Shown here: piece by piece, positions 26,132-36,076 of the stretch
How positions within the stretch are numbered: the stretch's first letter is position 1
Layout of the letters: each line of letters begins with the position of its first letter
Assembly (NCBI RefSeq): GCF_019924045.1
Contig: NZ_JAHXBN010000026.1
Span: 1-64,000, forward strand
DNA: 64,000 nt
Direction: 5' to 3'
Source: Dyadobacter fermentans
GTDB taxonomy: Bacteria; Bacteroidota; Bacteroidia; Cytophagales; Spirosomataceae
Notes under the pieces: model-generated
Databases searched by the model: none
What the model saw: the letters and a program-made list of their open reading frames with translations, nothing else
Told to the model about the DNA's origin: nothing
Translations under genes and position numbers: made by a program

Positions 26132-29100
26132 ATGAAAAAAGCGTTACTGTTTCTTCCCTTCGTCATTCTCCTGCACGGCTGCGCTCAAAAACGAAAACCG
26201 GCACAACTGTCAGCCACATCGACTGAAAGCCATAACGACGCCCGCCGCATCGAGCTGCTGTTCCTGGGCCACGACAGTCGGCACCATTTTTCGGAGAAGT
26301 ACTTCCCGATGCTCTCGCTGCCGTTGTTCCAGAAGGGCATTAACCTCACTTACACCTCCGATCCGAATGCACTGAACACGGAAAACCTCGCGCAGTACGA
26401 CGGCGTCGTGATTTATGCCAACCATAACACCATTACACCCGCGCAGGAAAATGCATTAAAAACTTTCGTAGAAGGCGGTAAGGCACTTATTCCCCTTCAT
26501 GCAGCTTCTTTTTGCTTCCAGAATTCGGATTGGTATATCAAAGCGGTAGGCGGCCAGTTCAGCTCGCACAAATACGGTACATTTACCGCACCGGTCGTGA
26601 AAGCAGACCACCCGGTGATGAAAGGCTGGAAGACGTTTGAAACCTGGGATGAGACTTACGTGCATTCGAAACTGAACCCGGATATTGTGGTACTGCAAGA
26701 GCGCGTCGAAGGCGGCCATCACGAACCCTGGACATGGGTACGCACGCAAGGCAAGGGCCGCGTGTTCTACACCGCCTACGGCCACGATGAGCGGACCTGG
26801 AAACAACCTGCCTTTCAGGAATTGGTTGCCAACGGCATTATGTGGGCAGTAAGTGACGACGCGAAGGCGCGGTTAGCGAAATTCAATTTAACCAAACCCA
26901 TTTACACCGACGCCAACGTGCCCAACTACGAAAAGCGCGACCCGGCACCGAAGTTTCAGCAGCCCTTGTCCCCCGCCGAATCACAGAAACTGACGCAGGT
27001 ACCTGTCGATTTCGAGCTGAAACTCTTCGCTTCGGAGCCGGACATCGTAAAACCCATTGCCATGGCCTGGGACGAGCGCGGGCGCTTGTTTGTAGCCGAA
27101 ACCCAGGACTATCCCAACGAAGTACGCGACCAGGACGGCGTGGGCAAGGACCGCATTAAAATCTGTGAAGACACCGATGGCGACGGCAAAGCCGATAAAT
27201 TCACCATTTTCGCCGATAACCTGAACATTCCGACCAGTTTGGTATTTGCCAACGGCGGCCTTATTGTGGCCCAGGCACCGCATTTCATTTTCCTGAAAGA
27301 CACCAATGGCGACGACAAGGCCGATATCCGCGAGAATATCATCTCCGGCTGGGGCAAAAGCGACACCCACGCAGGACCTTCTAACCTTAAATATGGCCTG
27401 GACAACAAGATCTGGGGCGTACTGGGCTACGCGGGATTCCGCGGAACGAATTCAGGCAAGCAGCTGAATTTCAGCCAGGGTATTTACCGGTTTGACAATG
27501 ATGGCAAAAACCTCGAATACATCGGCCGCACTTCCAACAACACCTGGGGCTTGGGTTTTTCCGAAGAATTTGAAGTGTTTATTTCAACAGCAAACGGGAA
27601 TTACAGCGGGCACTTTGCCATGCCACTTGAATACGTGAAGCGTTCCGTGGCGGACGGCTCGGGTAATACGGTTTACAAACTGGATTCGCATTATGAAATG
27701 AATTACCTCACACCCGCTTTGCGCCAGGTGGATTTCCACGGCGGGTTCACGGCTGCGGCAGGGCATAACCTTTACACGGCCCGCAACTTCCCGAAATCGT
27801 ACTGGAATGCGACGGCATTCGTTTGCGAACCAACCGGCCGGCTGCTTTACCAGGCATTGCTGAAACCCAAAGGTGCCGGCTACAAAGAGAAAAACGGTTT
27901 CAACCTGCTCGCCAGTGCCGACGAGTGGTTCTCTCCCGTGCACGCGGAGGTGGGGCCGGACGGGGCGGTATGGGTCGCGGATTGGTACAGTTTCATCATC
28001 CAGCACAACCCCACCCCACGTGGTTTCGAAAACGGGAAAGGCAACGCGTACATCAACCCGCTGCGGGACAATCAGCATGGACGTATATACAGGGTCGTTT
28101 GGAAGAATGCCAAAACTTCGCCCTATCCGAAATTGGACAAAAACGACGCGGCGAGCCTGGTGGCCGGTTTGAAAAACGACAATATGTTCTGGCGTACGAC
28201 GGCACAGCGGCTGATCGTGGAATCGAAGAACACTGCGGTGATCCCGGAGCTGATCAAGATGGTGAATGACCAGTCGGTGGATGAAATCGGTTTGAACAGC
28301 CCTGCGGTCCATGCATTATGGACGCTCGACGGCCTCGAGGCATTCACCGGACCTGACGAAGAAGCGTACCATTCGCTCGTGCGGGCCATGCGCCACCCGG
28401 CTGCGGGCGTGCGCAAGACGGCCGTAAAGCTGCTCCCGCGTAACGATAAGACGCTTTCCGCATTGAAATGGACCAATTCGTTGAACGATCCTGATTTGAA
28501 AGTAAGGCTCGCGACCGTCCACGCATTGACTGACCTGCCCGCTTCGAATGAAATCGGCAGAATGCTATACCTGGCGGGTCAGGATTCGCAGAATGCAGCC
28601 GACGAATATTTGGCGCAGGCGATTTTTTCAGGAGTGATCAAGCATGAAAGCGGCTTCAAGGAGGCGGCAGCTAAACTCAAAGACTCCACATTAACCGCGC
28701 GTATCGAGCGGGGGCTGATCGAAGAAACTTATATGCTGAACCTCTGGTCGCCACCAATTTACCCACCCGACGTTGCACATAAAGAACTCAGGATCAAAGC
28801 CATTATTACCAAAGCACAGGAAGACCTTTCGGGTGTGATAGCCTCGCAGGGCAACCGGCAGAACGGGTACAGCCTATACATGCAGGATGGCAAATTGCAT
28901 TGGCTGGTGCGGCAGGACGGCAAATCCTACCAAGTAACTTCTACCCGAAAATTGCCCGATGAGCGCTTCAATGCCTACGCCACACTCTCGGAAGGCGGTA
29001 AAATGACACTCGCGATCGAGGATGAATCACCGGTAACCGGTAATGCAGCCGGCCTTTTTCACCAGCCATTCACCCCGGACGACATCCGCCTGGGCCGCGA

Positions 29101-29647
29101 TTTGCGCGACGGGAACCAGGTAGGCGAATATGGCGACAATGCACGGCTACGCGGCTGGCTGGACATCAAGAGTACCCTGCACCTTAACCAGGCCTTTCAA
29201 GGTCTGGCCCCCCAGACGCCAAAGACAGCAATCATACCTGCACCGGCAGAAGTCCTAAAAGGCAAAGGAACACCCACGACGATCAAGCTGAAAGTGATCG
29301 AACACGAAATGAAGTTCGACCAGAAAAATTTCACCGTAAAGCCAGGCCAGAAGGTCACCATCCAGTTTGCAAACCCGGATTTCATGCAGCACAACCTGCT
29401 CATTATCAAACCCGGAACATTGGAAAAAGTAGGTAATGCGGCCGACCTGCTGGCGCGGGAAGCGAATGCGATCGCGCTCAACTATGTGCCCAAAATGCCC
29501 GAAGTAATGCACGCAACGGAACTCGTTAGCCCCGAAGGCAATGCGACGCTGGTGTTCATCGCGCCCGACAAGCCCGGCGACTACCCGTTCCTGTGCACAG
29601 TACCCGGCCATTGGCGGATCATGAACGGCATTATGAAAGTGCAATGA
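26132..29647 (+). CDS. Multidomain lipoprotein: ThuA domain, PVC-type dehydrogenase propeller, HEAT-like region, LamG-like domain, azurin-like copper domain
   Basis: 1171 aa. The lipobox VILLHGC puts the lipidated Cys at residue 17. Residues about 40-245 are a ThuA-like glutamine-amidotransferase fold (YDGVVIYANHNTITPAQENA). Residues about 290-680 match the membrane-bound dehydrogenase (PVC-type) propeller (PIAMAWDERGRLFVAETQDY). A helical HEAT-type stretch follows (about 690-870), then a LamG/ConA-like segment (about 885-1020). The C-terminal 100 residues form a cupredoxin with His1087 (MQHNLL), Cys1155, His1160 and Met1164 (FLCTVPGHWRIMNG), the full type 1 copper ligand set of azurins. It may oxidise a sugar-like substrate and pass electrons to its own copper centre at the cell surface; the substrate is unknown. 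A SusC/SusD pair starts 38 bp downstream. Confidence 0.88.
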   Translation: MKKALLFLPFVILLHGCAQKRKPAQLSATSTESHNDARRIELLFLGHDSRHHFSEKYFPMLSLPLFQKGINLTYTSDPNALNTENLAQYDGVVIYANHNTITPAQENALKTFVEGGKALIPLHAASFCFQNSDWYIKAVGGQFSSHKYGTFTAPVVKADHPVMKGWKTFETWDETYVHSKLNPDIVVLQERVEGGHHEPWTWVRTQGKGRVFYTAYGHDERTWKQPAFQELVANGIMWAVSDDAKARLAKFNLTKPIYTDANVPNYEKRDPAPKFQQPLSPAESQKLTQVPVDFELKLFASEPDIVKPIAMAWDERGRLFVAETQDYPNEVRDQDGVGKDRIKICEDTDGDGKADKFTIFADNLNIPTSLVFANGGLIVAQAPHFIFLKDTNGDDKADIRENIISGWGKSDTHAGPSNLKYGLDNKIWGVLGYAGFRGTNSGKQLNFSQGIYRFDNDGKNLEYIGRTSNNTWGLGFSEEFEVFISTANGNYSGHFAMPLEYVKRSVADGSGNTVYKLDSHYEMNYLTPALRQVDFHGGFTAAAGHNLYTARNFPKSYWNATAFVCEPTGRLLYQALLKPKGAGYKEKNGFNLLASADEWFSPVHAEVGPDGAVWVADWYSFIIQHNPTPRGFENGKGNAYINPLRDNQHGRIYRVVWKNAKTSPYPKLDKNDAASLVAGLKNDNMFWRTTAQRLIVESKNTAVIPELIKMVNDQSVDEIGLNSPAVHALWTLDGLEAFTGPDEEAYHSLVRAMRHPAAGVRKTAVKLLPRNDKTLSALKWTNSLNDPDLKVRLATVHALTDLPASNEIGRMLYLAGQDSQNAADEYLAQAIFSGVIKHESGFKEAAAKLKDSTLTARIERGLIEETYMLNLWSPPIYPPDVAHKELRIKAIITKAQEDLSGVIASQGNRQNGYSLYMQDGKLHWLVRQDGKSYQVTSTRKLPDERFNAYATLSEGGKMTLAIEDESPVTGNAAGLFHQPFTPDDIRLGRDLRDGNQVGEYGDNARLRGWLDIKSTLHLNQAFQGLAPQTPKTAIIPAPAEVLKGKGTPTTIKLKVIEHEMKFDQKNFTVKPGQKVTIQFANPDFMQHNLLIIKPGTLEKVGNAADLLAREANAIALNYVPKMPEVMHATELVSPEGNATLVFIAPDKPGDYPFLCTVPGHWRIMNGIMKVQ

Positions 29648-29685
29648 CTACCCTCAAATAAGTTTAACCATCTAACTCCAATTGT

Positions 29686-32685
29686 ATGAAAAGACCATTA
29701 TCCCGCCTGATCCGGGAACTGCACCGCTTTTGCCTCCTCGCGGCGGCGGTAGTCTGTTTCCTGACCGAAAATGCCCTGGCGCTCGCCGCCGACCGACAGA
29801 TTTCCGGCAAAGTAGTGTCCGCCGAAGACAAGAACCCGCTGCCCGGCGTAACCATTATCGTGAAGGGGAAAAATACCGTGGGTACCGCCACCGATACGGA
29901 CGGGAAGTTCAAGCTGGAAGTGCCTGAGGGCGCCACGCTGATCCTGAGCTACATTGGCTATGTAAGCCAGGAACTGGCCGTGGGTAACCAGAGTGAGTTC
30001 AACGTGGAACTGGCCCCCGACCAGAAACAGTTGCAGGAAGTGGTGGTGATCGGGTATGGTACGCAGAAAAAAGGGGACATTACCAGCTCCGTGGCGAGCA
30101 TCAAACGGGAAGATTTTGTCCAGGGAACCGTGCGCGACGCGGCGCAGCTGGTGCAGGGCAAAGTGGCCGGTTTGCGCATTACGACGCCCAGCGGCTCTCC
30201 TACTTCCAACACGCAGATCAATTTGCGGGGTATCAACTCGATTGAAGGAACGGCCAACCCGCTGATCCTGATCGACGGTATTCCCGGCGGATTGAACACC
30301 GTGGCACCGGAAGATATCGAATCCGTGGACGTGTTGAAGGACGGTTCGGCGGCGGCGATTTACGGTACACGTGCCACCGGCGGGGTGATCCTGATCACGA
30401 CCCGCAAAAACCGCGGTACTTCACGCTCGACGATCGAGTATTCCAATTATGTCAATATCCAGACGATCGCTCGCCGTCCCGAGTTGCTGACAGGCGACGA
30501 TTACCGTCAGAAAATCAAGGAAGGTATCGCTTACACCGACTACGGCGGCAATACCGACTGGCTTTCGGAAATCATGCAAAAACCGGTGAGCCACAACCAT
30601 AACCTCACGTTTTTTGGTGGAAACACCACCACCAACCTTACCGGTTCGATCAACTACCGGAATTGGGAGGGTATATTCCTTAGATCCGGACAAAACCGGT
30701 TCACCGGTCGCGCGGACCTGAACCATGCCATGTTCAACAACAAGCTGAAAACCAACTTACAGATCATCAACCGCATTACCCGCTCCAACGGCGCAGTGAG
30801 TCCGGCTCTCGACGACGCGGCCTACGGCTATGCCTACCGCCAGGCCATCATCCGCAACCCGACCGACCGCGTACGGACCGACGACGGTAAATGGCAGGAG
30901 CGCGATGGTTATTTCTATGAAAACCCGGTTTCGCTGCTCAACGAATCGAATTTCGAAAGCTCGTTCAAGGAAATGCGGATGGCCGGTAGCCTCGATTACG
31001 CGCCGATCGACGACCTGAATTTCAAGTTGCTCGTATCGAACGTTCAAAACAGCAACCTCGAAGGCGGTTCCACCACATTTAACCATACAGCCACGCGCCT
31101 GAGCAACCAAAATGCGACCGCGTTCCGCAACACCTACGCCAACAACGAGAACCTGCTCGAATTCACGGGAAATTATTCCAAAGCCATCGGCAAGCACCGT
31201 TTTTCGTTACTCGGCGGATATAGCTGGCAGGACGCGACCTACGAAGCATTCGCCGCCAATAACTGGGATTTCCCGACCGACGCCTACGACTGGAACAACC
31301 TCGGCGCGGGTGGTGCATTGCAGAAAGGTCAGGCCGGTATGAGCAGCACCAAAAACAAATGGCAGCTCGCAGGCTTCTTCGGCCGTTTGACTTACAGTCT
31401 GAGCGACAAATACCTATTCATGGCCAGCGTACGCCGCGAGGGTTCTTCGCGCTTCGGGGTGAACAACCGGTGGGGGACATTCCCGGCGGCGTCCATAGGC
31501 TGGCGTATCAGTAAGGAGAACTTCATGGGCGGCCTCGGAGCAGCCTCCGATATCAAACTTCGTGCGGGCATAGGTGTAACGGGTACGATCGCAAACAATC
31601 CGTATATGTCTCAGATCAGCTACAATTTCGACCGCGAAGAAGGTGCATTCATTGGGGGAAAATGGGTTCCGGGCTTCGTGCCGGCGCGTAACTTCAATCC
31701 CGACCTCCGCTGGGAGAAGAAAGAGGAATACAATGCAGGTGTGGATTTCGGTTTCATGAAAAACCGCATTAACGGATCGATCGATTTTTACAGCCGCAAG
31801 GTGAAAGATTTGCTCTACAATTTCCCTGTTCCTGTTCCACCGTATCTGACGGGCAGCATGTTTATCAATGCCGGGGTCATGCAAAACAAGGGCGTCGAGG
31901 TACTGTTGAATATCGTACCTATCCAGACGGGTGATTTCCAATGGAATACAGGATTCACCTACTCCACCAACCGAAACAAGCTTGTGAGCCTTTCGAACGA
32001 GCAGTTCCAGGCGGCGAACGATTTCTTCGACGCGGGTTACACGGGCGAGCCTATCCAGGTGAGCACACACCGCGTGAAAGTAGGCGAACCGATCGGCCGT
32101 TTCTTCGTTTGGAAGAGCGTTGGCGTGGACGATAAGGGCGCTTGGCTCATCGAAAACAAGGATGGCGAGGTCATCCCTATTGCCGACGCTACACCGGAGG
32201 ACCGCCAGTATTATGGTAATGGTATTCCAAAACACATTGTGGGCTGGAACAACAACATCCGCTACAAGCAGTTCGACCTGGCTGTGAATATGCGCGGCGC
32301 ATTTGGTTTCAACATCCTCAATTTCCAGAGCATGTTCTACAACAACCCCCGTAACAAGGCCTACAACATGCTTAAAACCGCCTACGACCCGATCAACGGG
32401 AAGGTGCTCAATACCGACCTCGTGTATGTATCGCATTACATTGAAAAAGGCGACTACTGGAAAGTCGACAACGTGACGCTGGGCTATACCCTGCCTGCCA
32501 ATACGATCAAAGGCATTAAAAACGCGCGCATTTTCGTGTCGGGTCTCAACCTGGCAACCATTACCGGCTACACGGGCATCGACCCCGAGGGTGTGATTTT
32601 CACCGGCTTCTCACCGGGCAACGACTACCGCGACAAGTACCCTACCACCCGGACATTCACAGCCGGACTGAGCGTAACATTCTGA
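29686..32685 (+). CDS. SusC/RagA-type TonB-dependent receptor
   Basis: 999 aa. The signal region is MKRPLSRLIRELHRFCLLAA and onward, to about residue 35. The carboxypeptidase-like domain starts QISGKVVSAEDKNPLPGVTI. The plug shows VVVIGYGTQKKGDITSSVAS, LILIDGIPGG and SVDVLKDGSAAAIYGTRATG, followed by the barrel to the C-terminal VTF. There is no STN domain. It lies 38 bp after the ThuA/azurin-like lipoprotein and 21 bp before its SusD partner, so the three are probably co-transcribed. The imported compound might be the substrate or product of the neighbouring dehydrogenase lipoprotein; that is inferred from linkage only. Confidence 0.94.
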   Translation: MKRPLSRLIRELHRFCLLAAAVVCFLTENALALAADRQISGKVVSAEDKNPLPGVTIIVKGKNTVGTATDTDGKFKLEVPEGATLILSYIGYVSQELAVGNQSEFNVELAPDQKQLQEVVVIGYGTQKKGDITSSVASIKREDFVQGTVRDAAQLVQGKVAGLRITTPSGSPTSNTQINLRGINSIEGTANPLILIDGIPGGLNTVAPEDIESVDVLKDGSAAAIYGTRATGGVILITTRKNRGTSRSTIEYSNYVNIQTIARRPELLTGDDYRQKIKEGIAYTDYGGNTDWLSEIMQKPVSHNHNLTFFGGNTTTNLTGSINYRNWEGIFLRSGQNRFTGRADLNHAMFNNKLKTNLQIINRITRSNGAVSPALDDAAYGYAYRQAIIRNPTDRVRTDDGKWQERDGYFYENPVSLLNESNFESSFKEMRMAGSLDYAPIDDLNFKLLVSNVQNSNLEGGSTTFNHTATRLSNQNATAFRNTYANNENLLEFTGNYSKAIGKHRFSLLGGYSWQDATYEAFAANNWDFPTDAYDWNNLGAGGALQKGQAGMSSTKNKWQLAGFFGRLTYSLSDKYLFMASVRREGSSRFGVNNRWGTFPAASIGWRISKENFMGGLGAASDIKLRAGIGVTGTIANNPYMSQISYNFDREEGAFIGGKWVPGFVPARNFNPDLRWEKKEEYNAGVDFGFMKNRINGSIDFYSRKVKDLLYNFPVPVPPYLTGSMFINAGVMQNKGVEVLLNIVPIQTGDFQWNTGFTYSTNRNKLVSLSNEQFQAANDFFDAGYTGEPIQVSTHRVKVGEPIGRFFVWKSVGVDDKGAWLIENKDGEVIPIADATPEDRQYYGNGIPKHIVGWNNNIRYKQFDLAVNMRGAFGFNILNFQSMFYNNPRNKAYNMLKTAYDPINGKVLNTDLVYVSHYIEKGDYWKVDNVTLGYTLPANTIKGIKNARIFVSGLNLATITGYTGIDPEGVIFTGFSPGNDYRDKYPTTRTFTAGLSVTF

Positions 32686-32706
32686 TCCCAAAACATTTTG
32701 AATTAA

Positions 32707-34290
32707 ATGAAAAACAAAAATATAAGATACGCGATACTGGCTGCATTGCTAGCCGGAGCCCCGCTCTACTCCTGCACCGATCTCGACGAGCAAGTGTACT
32801 CGGAAGTCCTCGGAAGCAGTTACCAACCGACCGAAAAAGATCTTCCGGCCATTGTGGCGCCCGTTTATTCATCACTGCGCTCGCTGATGCTCGGCTGGCA
32901 GGGCTATTTTGATTTGCAGGAGGAGGCGGCCGATGCCATCATCACCCCCGTGCGCCCCAATGGCTGGGACGATGGCGGCACCTACCGCCGTATGCACCAG
33001 CACACGTGGACGGCCCTGCAATGGCAACCCGAAAATGCCTGGCGCCAGGCATTTGCCAGCATTACCACGGTGAACCGCGTGCTGTCCCAGATCGCGGACG
33101 GTGATTTGCCGCTAACCAACGGCAAGGATGCGACCATCGCAGAGCTCCGTGCGGTGCGTGCCTTCGCCTATTACCTTTTGCTGGATAACCATGGTAATGT
33201 GCCTATTGTAACCGATTTCAAGGACGTTACCCTTCCCAAACAGAGCCAGCGTAAAGAGGTTTATGATTTTGTGGTAAAAGAACTGACGGAATCGCTTCCG
33301 AACCTGAGCGAAAACGCCGCTACTACTTATGGCCAGATGAACAAATGGGGCGCGAAAACGCTTCTGGCCAAAATTTACCTCAACGCACAGGTATACACGG
33401 GCACACCCGAATGGGCAAAGGCGATCCAGGAAGCCGATGACGTGATCAAAAGCGGCAAGTATGTACTGGATGCCAACTATTCCGATGTTTTCACCTGGAC
33501 TAACTTCAATTCCAAGGAAATCATATTTGCGATTCCTTACGATGAGATCTATGGAACCGGTAACCAGATCCATATGAAAACGCTCGATCCGCTGAGCCGC
33601 TCGGTGTACCCGATGAATGCCGGCCCGTGGGGAGGGAACTGCGCCGTTCCGCAGTTTATCGACACTTATGATGCCGCCGATACCCGCCTGGCCGACACCT
33701 GGATCATGGGCCCGCAGAAAAGCGCAGCAACCGGCGCGGTGGTAATTACCTACAACAAGGCAGTACCGGGAATGGATAAAACTGCATCGACCGACGGGTT
33801 CCGCATTGGCAAGTACAAAATCAAACCTAATGCCACCGGCAGCCTCGACAACGACTTCCCGTTCCTTCGTTACGCGGATGTACTGATGATCAAGGCGGAG
33901 GCATTGCTGCGCACCGGCAAAGCGGCCGAGGCGGCCGAACTCGTTACGCAGGTACGCCAGCGGGCATTCAAAGCCAACCCGGAAAAGGCTAAGGTAACTG
34001 CGGCTGATCTCGCAAAAGGCAGCCGTTATAATTACGGTTACCAGGCTACGGACGGCACGATTACCGAACGTCAGGGAGGTGATGACATTCTGTTTGGCCG
34101 ATTCCTGGACGAACTGGGCTGGGAGTTCGCCGCGGAAGCGCACCGCCGCCAAGATCTGATCCGTTTCGGAGCTTATGAGACCAAGAAATGGTTCAACCAC
34201 CGCCCGCAAACGGCCCAGCGCTCGCTCTTCCCGATCCCGCAGAATGAAATCGACAAAAACCCCAATCTGAAACAGAACCTGGGTTACTAA
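32707..34290 (+). CDS. SusD/RagB-type nutrient-binding lipoprotein
   Basis: 527 aa. The lipoprotein signal ends GAPLYSC with the Cys at residue 23. SusD landmarks are the N-terminal TDLDEQVYSEVLG, the helical repeat part (AELRAVRAFAYYLLLDNHGN) and the C-terminal RagB part (FPFLRYADVLMIKAEALLRT and ELGWEFAAEAHRRQDLIRFG, then FPIPQNEIDKNPNLKQN). It forms the surface lid of the SusC channel encoded 21 bp upstream. It is the last gene of the putative lipoprotein-SusC-SusD operon. No clear terminator hairpin follows in the short gap to the Xaa-Pro aminopeptidase. Confidence 0.95.
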   Translation: MKNKNIRYAILAALLAGAPLYSCTDLDEQVYSEVLGSSYQPTEKDLPAIVAPVYSSLRSLMLGWQGYFDLQEEAADAIITPVRPNGWDDGGTYRRMHQHTWTALQWQPENAWRQAFASITTVNRVLSQIADGDLPLTNGKDATIAELRAVRAFAYYLLLDNHGNVPIVTDFKDVTLPKQSQRKEVYDFVVKELTESLPNLSENAATTYGQMNKWGAKTLLAKIYLNAQVYTGTPEWAKAIQEADDVIKSGKYVLDANYSDVFTWTNFNSKEIIFAIPYDEIYGTGNQIHMKTLDPLSRSVYPMNAGPWGGNCAVPQFIDTYDAADTRLADTWIMGPQKSAATGAVVITYNKAVPGMDKTASTDGFRIGKYKIKPNATGSLDNDFPFLRYADVLMIKAEALLRTGKAAEAAELVTQVRQRAFKANPEKAKVTAADLAKGSRYNYGYQATDGTITERQGGDDILFGRFLDELGWEFAAEAHRRQDLIRFGAYETKKWFNHRPQTAQRSLFPIPQNEIDKNPNLKQNLGY

Positions 34291-34340
34291 TACATTTATA
34301 AATTTGGGTTAGGTAGTTCCTATTTGCTCACCGGACGGAG

Positions 34341-34348
34341 TATCTTTG
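34341..34348 (+). promoter_or_regulatory. Possible -7 element for Xaa-Pro aminopeptidase
   Basis: TATCTTTG matches TAnnTTTG exactly and lies 46 bp before the start codon at 34394. TTTG at 34323-34326 is the nearest upstream candidate but is spaced only 14 bp away, so the -33 element is unclear. Confidence 0.45.
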
Positions 34349-34393
34349 TTTCGGTGGGCAATTTTTTATTGTATTTCAAAATTCCATTATCCC

Positions 34394-35779
34394 ATGTTTT
34401 CACAATCAACATACTTAAACCGCAGAAAAACGCTTCAATCCAAACTAGGCAAAGGGCTGATCCTGCTTCTCGGCAACGAGGAAAGCGGCATGAACTACCG
34501 CGATAACGTATATCCATTCCGTCAGGACAGCACGTTCATCTATTATTTTGGCATCGACCAGGCGTCATTAACGGCCGTGATCGACCTCGACAACGATCGT
34601 GAAATCATTTTCGGCGACGAGCTCACCATCGACGACATCGTATGGACCGGCCCGAAGGAAGCGCTCGCCGAAAAAGCGGCCAAAGTGGGTGTAAACGAAG
34701 TGAAACCGGCTGCTGCTGTGGGCAGCTTCCTGAAAGACGCATTGTCGCGTGGGCAAAGGATCCACTTCCTGCCTCCGTACCGCGGCGAGCATTATCTGAA
34801 ATTGCAGGAATGGCTGCATGTCAATCCTTCCGAGGCCGCGCAAAAGGCCTCTGTCGACCTCATTAAGGCTGTGGTTTCGATGCGTTCCTACAAAACCGAG
34901 GAAGAAGTTGCCGAGCTCGAAAAAGCAGTGAACACCTCGGTCGACATGCATTTGTCGTTCATGCGCGACACCCGCGCGGGTATGACCGAAAAGGCAATTG
35001 CGGGCAGGCTCCAAAGCATGGCCATTGCGCAGGGCGGCGATATATCCTACCCCGTCATCCTGACCGTCAACGGAGAAATCCTGCATACCCACGCCCGCGA
35101 CCTCGCGCTCCGCGACGGCCAAATGGCTTTATGCGACGCGGGAGCCGAAACTGCCATGCATTATTGCGGTGATCTCACCCGAACCATCCCGGTTGGCAAG
35201 GCATTTACGAGCATTCAGAAAGAAATGTATGAAATCGTACTCAACGCCCAGGAATCCGCCATTGCGGCATGCAAGCCGGGTGTTTTGTTCAAAGACATTC
35301 ACAAACTCGCCTCCACCAAACTCGTTGAGGGCATGAAGCAAGTGGGCGTAGTCAAAGGCGACGTGGCGGAGGCAATCGAACACGACGTGCACACACTCTT
35401 CTTCCAATGCGGCCTCGGCCACATGATGGGCCTCGACGTGCACGACATGGAAAACCTTGGTGAGCAATACGTAGGCTACACCGACGACCTCCAAAAAGGC
35501 ACAACCTTCGGCTGGAAATCCCTCCGCCTGGGTCGCGCCCTCGAACCCGGCTTCATCATCACCGTCGAGCCCGGCCTCTACCTCATCCCTACCCTCATAG
35601 ACCGCTGGAAAGCAGAGAACAAACTCTCACAATTCATCGACTACGAAAAGCTGGAACTCTTCCGTGATTTCACGGGCATTCGCATCGAGGATAACCTTTT
35701 GATAACTGAGAACGGGAACAGGATTCTCGGGAAGGAGCTGGCGAAAAGTGTGAAGGATGTGGAGGCGTTGCGGGGGTGA
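34394..35779 (+). CDS. pepP: Xaa-Pro aminopeptidase (M24B metallopeptidase)
   Basis: 461 aa from the ATG at 34394; an earlier in-frame ATG would add 16 residues that do not resemble the family. The N-terminal creatinase-like domain includes NYRDNVYPFRQDSTFIYYFG. The pita-bread catalytic domain has the five metal ligands in order: Asp in CDAGAE, Asp in CGDLTRT, His in GLGHMMGLDVHD, Glu in TVEPGLYL and Glu in GIRIEDNLL. The enzyme removes an N-terminal residue preceding proline, probably in the cytoplasm since no signal is seen. It may complement the DPP-IV-like peptidase upstream in use of proline-rich peptides. It is a single gene with its own likely promoter. Confidence 0.93.
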   Translation: MFSQSTYLNRRKTLQSKLGKGLILLLGNEESGMNYRDNVYPFRQDSTFIYYFGIDQASLTAVIDLDNDREIIFGDELTIDDIVWTGPKEALAEKAAKVGVNEVKPAAAVGSFLKDALSRGQRIHFLPPYRGEHYLKLQEWLHVNPSEAAQKASVDLIKAVVSMRSYKTEEEVAELEKAVNTSVDMHLSFMRDTRAGMTEKAIAGRLQSMAIAQGGDISYPVILTVNGEILHTHARDLALRDGQMALCDAGAETAMHYCGDLTRTIPVGKAFTSIQKEMYEIVLNAQESAIAACKPGVLFKDIHKLASTKLVEGMKQVGVVKGDVAEAIEHDVHTLFFQCGLGHMMGLDVHDMENLGEQYVGYTDDLQKGTTFGWKSLRLGRALEPGFIITVEPGLYLIPTLIDRWKAENKLSQFIDYEKLELFRDFTGIRIEDNLLITENGNRILGKELAKSVKDVEALRG

Positions 35780-35798
35780 TGATCTGTTGAAATTGTTG

Positions 35799-35806
35799 TA
35801 AATTTG
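35799..35806 (+). promoter_or_regulatory. Possible -7 element for the VapBC pair
   Basis: TAAATTTG matches TAnnTTTG and lies 36 bp before the antitoxin start at 35843. No TTG is found at the usual 19-21 bp spacing. Confidence 0.4.
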
Positions 35807-35842
35807 TGCTATCGATTCAATAACACTTTCAACAACACCGCT

Positions 35843-36076
35843 ATGCAAGTAAAATCAGAAATGACTTTCGAACAGTTGGCCGATGCAATTCAGAAACTAC
35901 CGCCGACAGAATGGAAGAGATTAAAAACCTTAATTGATTCGCGAAAACGGAAGACCCACTCCCGGGAAGAATTGCTTGCGCTGCTACTCAATGGACCTGT
36001 TGCAACTGAAGAAGAAATCAGGACTATTGAGAACAACAGAAAAGCCATTAATCAATGGGGAAGAAAACGGTTATGA
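35843..36076 (+). CDS. Probable antitoxin partner of VapC-like toxin
   Basis: 77 aa from the ATG at 35843; a longer frame adds 13 residues from the leader. The protein is small and charged: MTFEQLADAIQKLPPTEWKR, a basic middle (DSRKRKTHSREELL) and a C-terminal helix EEEIRTIENNRKAINQWG. No DNA-binding fold is clearly recognisable, so the antitoxin role rests on size, charge and linkage to the PIN-domain gene, which it overlaps by 22 bp (or by 4 bp, ATGA, if that gene starts at 36073). Base composition is richer in A/T than the neighbours, which suits a transferred module. Confidence 0.72.
   Translation: MQVKSEMTFEQLADAIQKLPPTEWKRLKTLIDSRKRKTHSREELLALLLNGPVATEEEIRTIENNRKAINQWGRKRL

Noticed and set aside
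31414..32436. 340-codon minus-strand frame opposite the second SusC gene
   Set aside because: The plus strand has an uninterrupted, well-conserved SusC sequence.
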